Shown here piece after piece: positions 60,856-64,000 of a DNA stretch of 64,000 bases. Source of the stretch: Chitinophagaceae bacterium DXS (GTDB taxonomy: Bacteria > Bacteroidota > Bacteroidia > Chitinophagales > Chitinophagaceae); contig CP128386.1 in NCBI GenBank assembly GCA_030345135.1, positions 3,497,677 to 3,561,676 on the forward strand. The letters run 5' to 3'. The position numbers and the translations under genes are program-made. Under the pieces are notes generated by a model. That model saw nothing but the letters and a program-made list of their open reading frames with translations. It had not been told where the DNA came from and did no database searches. Numbering within the stretch: position 1 is the stretch's first letter; every line of letters starts with the position of its first letter.

Positions 60856-60939
60856 TTGCTGCCGGGGATTTCGTCTACTCATTAACCTGGTTCATCGGCA
60901 ATCGGGCGGAATTGCAGGGTTAAAAATTTTTCTTTGCTC

Positions 60940-62010
60940 ATGTTGAGATCCAAGACGTCAACCATAATTATACACCTGGCAGGCTGGCTCATATTTTTAA
61001 GCCTGCCGTTCCTGCTTTTTCCGGCACCACTCGGAAATCAAAATGTACTCAATTTACTTTCGTCGTTTAATTACTGGCTGTATTACTTTTTCTATGTCTT
61101 TCTGTTTTACTTCAACGCTTATTTTTTAATTCCCGCCATCTACTTTAAAAAGAAATACGCTTTATATGCGCTGGTCATCGCAGCATTATTTATCCTCGTT
61201 TACTTTTTAAAACAGCCAACGCATACGGAGCCGCCATTGCGCAGCTTTCGGCCAGAGCCCGGCATGGAAATGCGCGGACCGCCGCCAGGTTTTAACAGGG
61301 AAAGAAGGCCTCCGAGACCTTTTAGAGTGAATCTTGTGACAGTATTCCTGTTTACAATGGTATGGGCGTTAAGTACAGCCTTCCGTATTACACAGCAATG
61401 GACAGAAACTGAACGCAGGGCAGTGAAAGCCGAGGCTGATAAAGCCAATGCCGAACTCTCTTTTCTAAAGGCACAGATCAATCCTCATTTTCTTTTTAAT
61501 ACGCTGAACAATATTTACTTACTGGCAATTAAAAAGAATGAAAACACCCCTGCCAGCATTATGAAATTGTCCAATCTAATGCGGTACGTGACGGAGGATA
61601 CCAATCAGCATTTTGTTCCGCTCGACGAAGAAATCAATTGTATAAGGGACTATATTGATTTACAACGATTAAGGCTAAGCAATAAGGTTAATCTGGATTT
61701 CCAGGTTGAGGGCAAGACGGAGAACAAAGTCGTTCCACCGCTACTCTTCATCACTTTTATTGAAAATGTTTTTAAATATGGCATCAGCAATCACGAGCTT
61801 TCCACTATTAATATTCACATTTATTCGGACGACAAAAGCATTACGTTTTACTGCAGGAATAGAATCTTTCAAACCAAACCTCAGGAACGGACCGGAATTG
61901 GAATTGAAAATACAAGAAAGCGCTTAGGCCACCTTTATGCCGGAAAACACGTATTAAATATAACCACGGAAAAAGATTATTTTACAGTAGAATTAATACT
62001 GCCCGTTTAA
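60940..62010 (+). CDS. LytS/YehU-type sensor histidine kinase
   Basis: 356 residues from ATG 60940. Four hydrophobic helices (IIIHLAGWLIFLSLPFLLFP, NYWLYYFFYVFLFYFNAYFL, YALYALVIAALFILVYFL and LVTVFLFTMVWALSTAFRIT) frame a loop rich in Pro, Arg and Glu (RSFRPEPGMEMRGPPPGFNR), and a coiled segment leads to the His_kinase box AQINPHFLFNTLNNIYLLAI. The ATPase part has ENVFKYGISNH and TGIGIENTRKRL. It is a membrane sensor whose signal is unknown, with its LytTR regulator 24 bp downstream. Confidence 0.93.
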   Translation: MLRSKTSTIIIHLAGWLIFLSLPFLLFPAPLGNQNVLNLLSSFNYWLYYFFYVFLFYFNAYFLIPAIYFKKKYALYALVIAALFILVYFLKQPTHTEPPLRSFRPEPGMEMRGPPPGFNRERRPPRPFRVNLVTVFLFTMVWALSTAFRITQQWTETERRAVKAEADKANAELSFLKAQINPHFLFNTLNNIYLLAIKKNENTPASIMKLSNLMRYVTEDTNQHFVPLDEEINCIRDYIDLQRLRLSNKVNLDFQVEGKTENKVVPPLLFITFIENVFKYGISNHELSTINIHIYSDDKSITFYCRNRIFQTKPQERTGIGIENTRKRLGHLYAGKHVLNITTEKDYFTVELILPV

Positions 62011-62034
62011 ACCTCATTTGTAAAACCTGGAAAC

Positions 62035-62733
62035 ATGAGCTTTACGTGTATAGCTATTGATGATGAGCCGCTTGCCCTTGAACTGGTTGAGGAATACGTT
62101 GCAGCGTTTCCGCGATTGCAGCTTGCGCATACGTTTGATGATGCCATATCTACCGCGGAATTTTTACGTGTGAACCCCGTTGATATTCTGTTTGTTGATA
62201 TTAATATGCCGGATATTACCGGGATTGAACTCATAAAATCCCTGGATTACAAACCGGCCGTAATTTTTACCACTGCCTACAAAAAATTTGCATTTGAAGG
62301 TTTTGAAGTGGAGGCAGTTGACTACCTGTTAAAGCCATTAAATTTTGATCGTTTTAGCAGAGCTGTAAATAAGGCCATTACACAGATAGAACAGAAGAGA
62401 AACAATAACAACGCAAAAGAAGAAAACCTGTTTGTGCGCTCCGAATACAGGTTGATAAAGATTAATATACAGGATATCGAATTCATTGAAAGTCTTGAAG
62501 ACTATATCAAAATCCACCTCACAAATGAAAAGCCCATTCTTACTCTAATGCCTCTGAAAACCGTTTTGGAAAAATTACCACAGGACAAATTTAAAAGGAT
62601 ACACCGCAGCTATGTTGTTGCACTTAACAAAGTAAGGTCGGTGCTTAACCGTAAGGTTTTGCTGTTGTCTTCAACTGAATTGCCGGTAAGCGACAAATAC
62701 GCAGGCTTTGTAGATGAATGGAAAAAGGGCTGA
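62035..62733 (+). CDS. LytTR-family response regulator
   Basis: 232 residues. CheY-like receiver with the acidic pair in AIDDEPLALEL, phosphoacceptor Asp in DILFVDINMPDITGIELI, and FTTAYKKFAFEGFEVEAVDY. The C-terminal LytTR DNA-binding domain starts LFVRSEYRLIKINIQDIEFI and holds DYIKIHLTNEKPILTLMPLK and FKRIHRSYVVALNKV. It pairs with the upstream LytS kinase and would act on its own or unknown targets. Confidence 0.94.
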   Translation: MSFTCIAIDDEPLALELVEEYVAAFPRLQLAHTFDDAISTAEFLRVNPVDILFVDINMPDITGIELIKSLDYKPAVIFTTAYKKFAFEGFEVEAVDYLLKPLNFDRFSRAVNKAITQIEQKRNNNNAKEENLFVRSEYRLIKINIQDIEFIESLEDYIKIHLTNEKPILTLMPLKTVLEKLPQDKFKRIHRSYVVALNKVRSVLNRKVLLLSSTELPVSDKYAGFVDEWKKG

Positions 62734-62844
62734 CGAAAAAGGTGGCGATACATTCGCCCGCCTGAGCGAGAATTTGTGCATGGATGATTGCTTGCTTACT
62801 AGTTTTGAAGCAGAAAGTGCAATAATAATGAGGTTATGAAAGTT

Positions 62845-62878
62845 AGCTGTAGTCCCGGCTAAAGCCGGGGTTACAGCT
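62845..62878. repeat. Hairpin repeat with CCCGGCTAAAGCCGGG core
   Basis: CCCGGC-TAAA-GCCGGG (62854-62869) lies inside an outer stem AGCTGTA (62845-62851) / TACAGCT (62872-62878). It has no T-run, so it looks more like a REP-type unit than a terminator. The next gene begins 28 bp later. Confidence 0.65.
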
Positions 62879-62906
62879 TTCCCCTATATATCGATTATTG
62901 TACACA

Positions 62907-64000
62907 ATGAAAAGACTGATTCCCCTTTTTCTGCTTCTGAGCATGGTTGTGGGCGCCTATGCGCGTCACGGCAAGGGAGGATCGTTAAGTTATACTTACC
63001 TCGGCGTCGGCTCATCGCCCAACACATCAAAATACAGTGTGGTTGTTCAGCATTACGTCAACTGTGATCTGATCGGAAATGAACTTTTCAATATTATTCT
63101 TGGTGTATATGATGCAGGATCTTCCATTCTTTTAAGAACCATTTCTGTTTCACGTTCCTCGGCGCAAACAATTCAAAAACAGCAGTTCAATGGCTGCATA
63201 AACCCGGTGCCCGTTATCTGTTTTTACCTGGCAACTTATTCTACAGTTATTGAATTGCCCGATAATAATGCAGGTTATGTTTTAACAGAACAGGAATGTT
63301 GCCGCGCGGCCGTAATCTTAAACATTAGTAATCCTACATCCGTCGGCTTTACTTATATGAATACCATTCCCGGTGTAATTAATGGTGTTGTATACCGCAA
63401 CAACAGCAGCCCTATTCTTGCGCTAAAAGATACCGCCGTTATTTGCCACAATGCGCCTTTTATGATTGACTTTGGAGCGACAGATAAAGATCATGATTCA
63501 CTCTCTTATTCTTTTTGCGAAGCCTTTGCTTCCGGTGTTCAACAACAACGCCAGGCAGACCCGCCGTTGCCGCCGCCGTATGCATCAGTGCCTTATAATG
63601 CAGGCTTTTCAGGATCATCACCCATGGGAAATAGTGTTCGTATCAATTCAAAAACAGGAATTATCTCCGGCACCGCGCCGGCAACTACAGGAGCTTACGT
63701 AATTGCCGTATGTATTGATGAATTCAGAAAGGGCGTGCAAATAGGTTCTACAAAAAAGGAAGTACTGATCACAGTTGCTGATTGCAGCCTTACCGCAGCA
63801 GCACTGGATCCACTTTATATAAACTGCAGTAACAGTACTTTCAATTTTGAAAATCAGTCGATGGCCAGCAACATTACTGCCTATTACTGGGATTTTGGCG
63901 TAAAAGCCAGCACAAGCGACACGTCCTCTGAACCTACACCAACTTATACTTATAAAGATACCGGCACTTATATATTGAAACTTAGAGTAAGCAGCTCGTC
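62907..64000 (+). CDS. Large secreted PKD-domain protein, N-terminal part (runs off the window)
   Basis: At least 364 codons from ATG 62907 with no stop before the window end. Signal peptide IPLFLLLSMVVGAYARH, then a beta-rich region with conserved cysteine-containing strands (QHYVNCDLIGNELFNIILGV, NGCINPVPVICFYLATYSTV, YVLTEQECCRAAVILNIS, ISGTAPATTGAYVIAVCIDE), and at the right edge a PKD domain: NFENQSMASNITAYYWDFG followed by PTPTYTYKDTGTYILKLRVS. This is the pattern of the PKD proteins with a gliding-motility-type C-terminal sorting signal exported by the type IX system; that end lies outside the window. Possible adhesion or surface role. Confidence 0.9.
   Translation, partial: MKRLIPLFLLLSMVVGAYARHGKGGSLSYTYLGVGSSPNTSKYSVVVQHYVNCDLIGNELFNIILGVYDAGSSILLRTISVSRSSAQTIQKQQFNGCINPVPVICFYLATYSTVIELPDNNAGYVLTEQECCRAAVILNISNPTSVGFTYMNTIPGVINGVVYRNNSSPILALKDTAVICHNAPFMIDFGATDKDHDSLSYSFCEAFASGVQQQRQADPPLPPPYASVPYNAGFSGSSPMGNSVRINSKTGIISGTAPATTGAYVIAVCIDEFRKGVQIGSTKKEVLITVADCSLTAAALDPLYINCSNSTFNFENQSMASNITAYYWDFGVKASTSDTSSEPTPTYTYKDTGTYILKLRVSSS

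Noticed and set aside
62845-62878. The GC-rich hairpin after the LytTR gene as a terminator
   Set aside because: It lacks a T-run on either strand and has a doubled, REP-like stem.

Overview
The window looks like chromosome from a Bacteroidota bacterium, most likely a free-living, soil-type member of the Chitinophagaceae or a close relative. Evidence: a SusC/SusD pair beside a secreted glycosidase, DUF5777 and heme_bd proteins, LytS/LytTR two-component genes, a large secreted PKD-domain protein, weak Shine-Dalgarno sequences, and several promoters with the phylum-specific TTTG / TAnnTTTG boxes. Taxonomy is inferred from gene content only.

Layout. 1-2.4 kb: end of an RND efflux permease, its adaptor, and a tRNA-Pro(TGG) with a textbook promoter and terminator. 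2.8-4.9 kb: an OsmC protein, an AraC regulator and a small membrane protein; the first and third share a 41-bp promoter block. 5-8.8 kb: a metallophosphoesterase, a haem-binding protein and a GH110 galactosidase. 9.3-15.3 kb: an AT-rich bacteriocin-like locus: a 59-residue double-glycine precursor, a 30-residue basic membrane peptide, an ABC ATPase with two membrane proteins (one apparently frameshifted), a membrane-anchored CxxC thioredoxin-like protein and a C39-peptidase ABC exporter. 15.7-21.6 kb: FtsX-type permease, a 257-bp MITE, DinB, DUF2461, and an ArsR/SRPBCC operon. 21.9-27.7 kb: an eight-gene respiratory module (small Tat protein, YceI, two c-type cytochromes, DUF5777 barrel, Tat ferredoxin, NrfD, membrane-anchored Ig-like protein) with no catalytic subunit. 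28-32 kb: secreted adenosine deaminase and a flavin-oxidoreductase-like protein. 32-40 kb: GH38-type glycosidase with SusC/SusD. 40-44 kb: DJ-1/PfpI, Tat phosphotriesterase, TPR protein. 44-50 kb: truncated haemoglobin facing a four-gene minus-strand operon with a GST-cytochrome P450 fusion, a membrane protein, a Dyp peroxidase and an ABA4-like protein. 50-64 kb: mostly housekeeping and accessory genes (YidH, GNAT, phosphatase, SDR, hydroxyacyl-CoA dehydrogenase, AspT-type transporter, HTH_42, DUF3052, YjbR, LytS/LytTR), ending in a PKD protein that runs off the window.

How it works together. The best candidate for an undescribed system is the 9.3-15.3 kb locus: the C39 exporter would cut the leader after Gly-Gly and export a two-cysteine, glycine-rich core peptide, the thioredoxin-like protein would handle its disulfide, and the separate ABC ATPase with its membrane proteins would give self-protection or a second export step. 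Second is the haem-enzyme operon with the GST-P450 fusion; third is the NrfD/DUF5777 electron-transfer module. Intergenic regions carry several families of word-like repeats and one MITE with a decayed relative 33 kb away.
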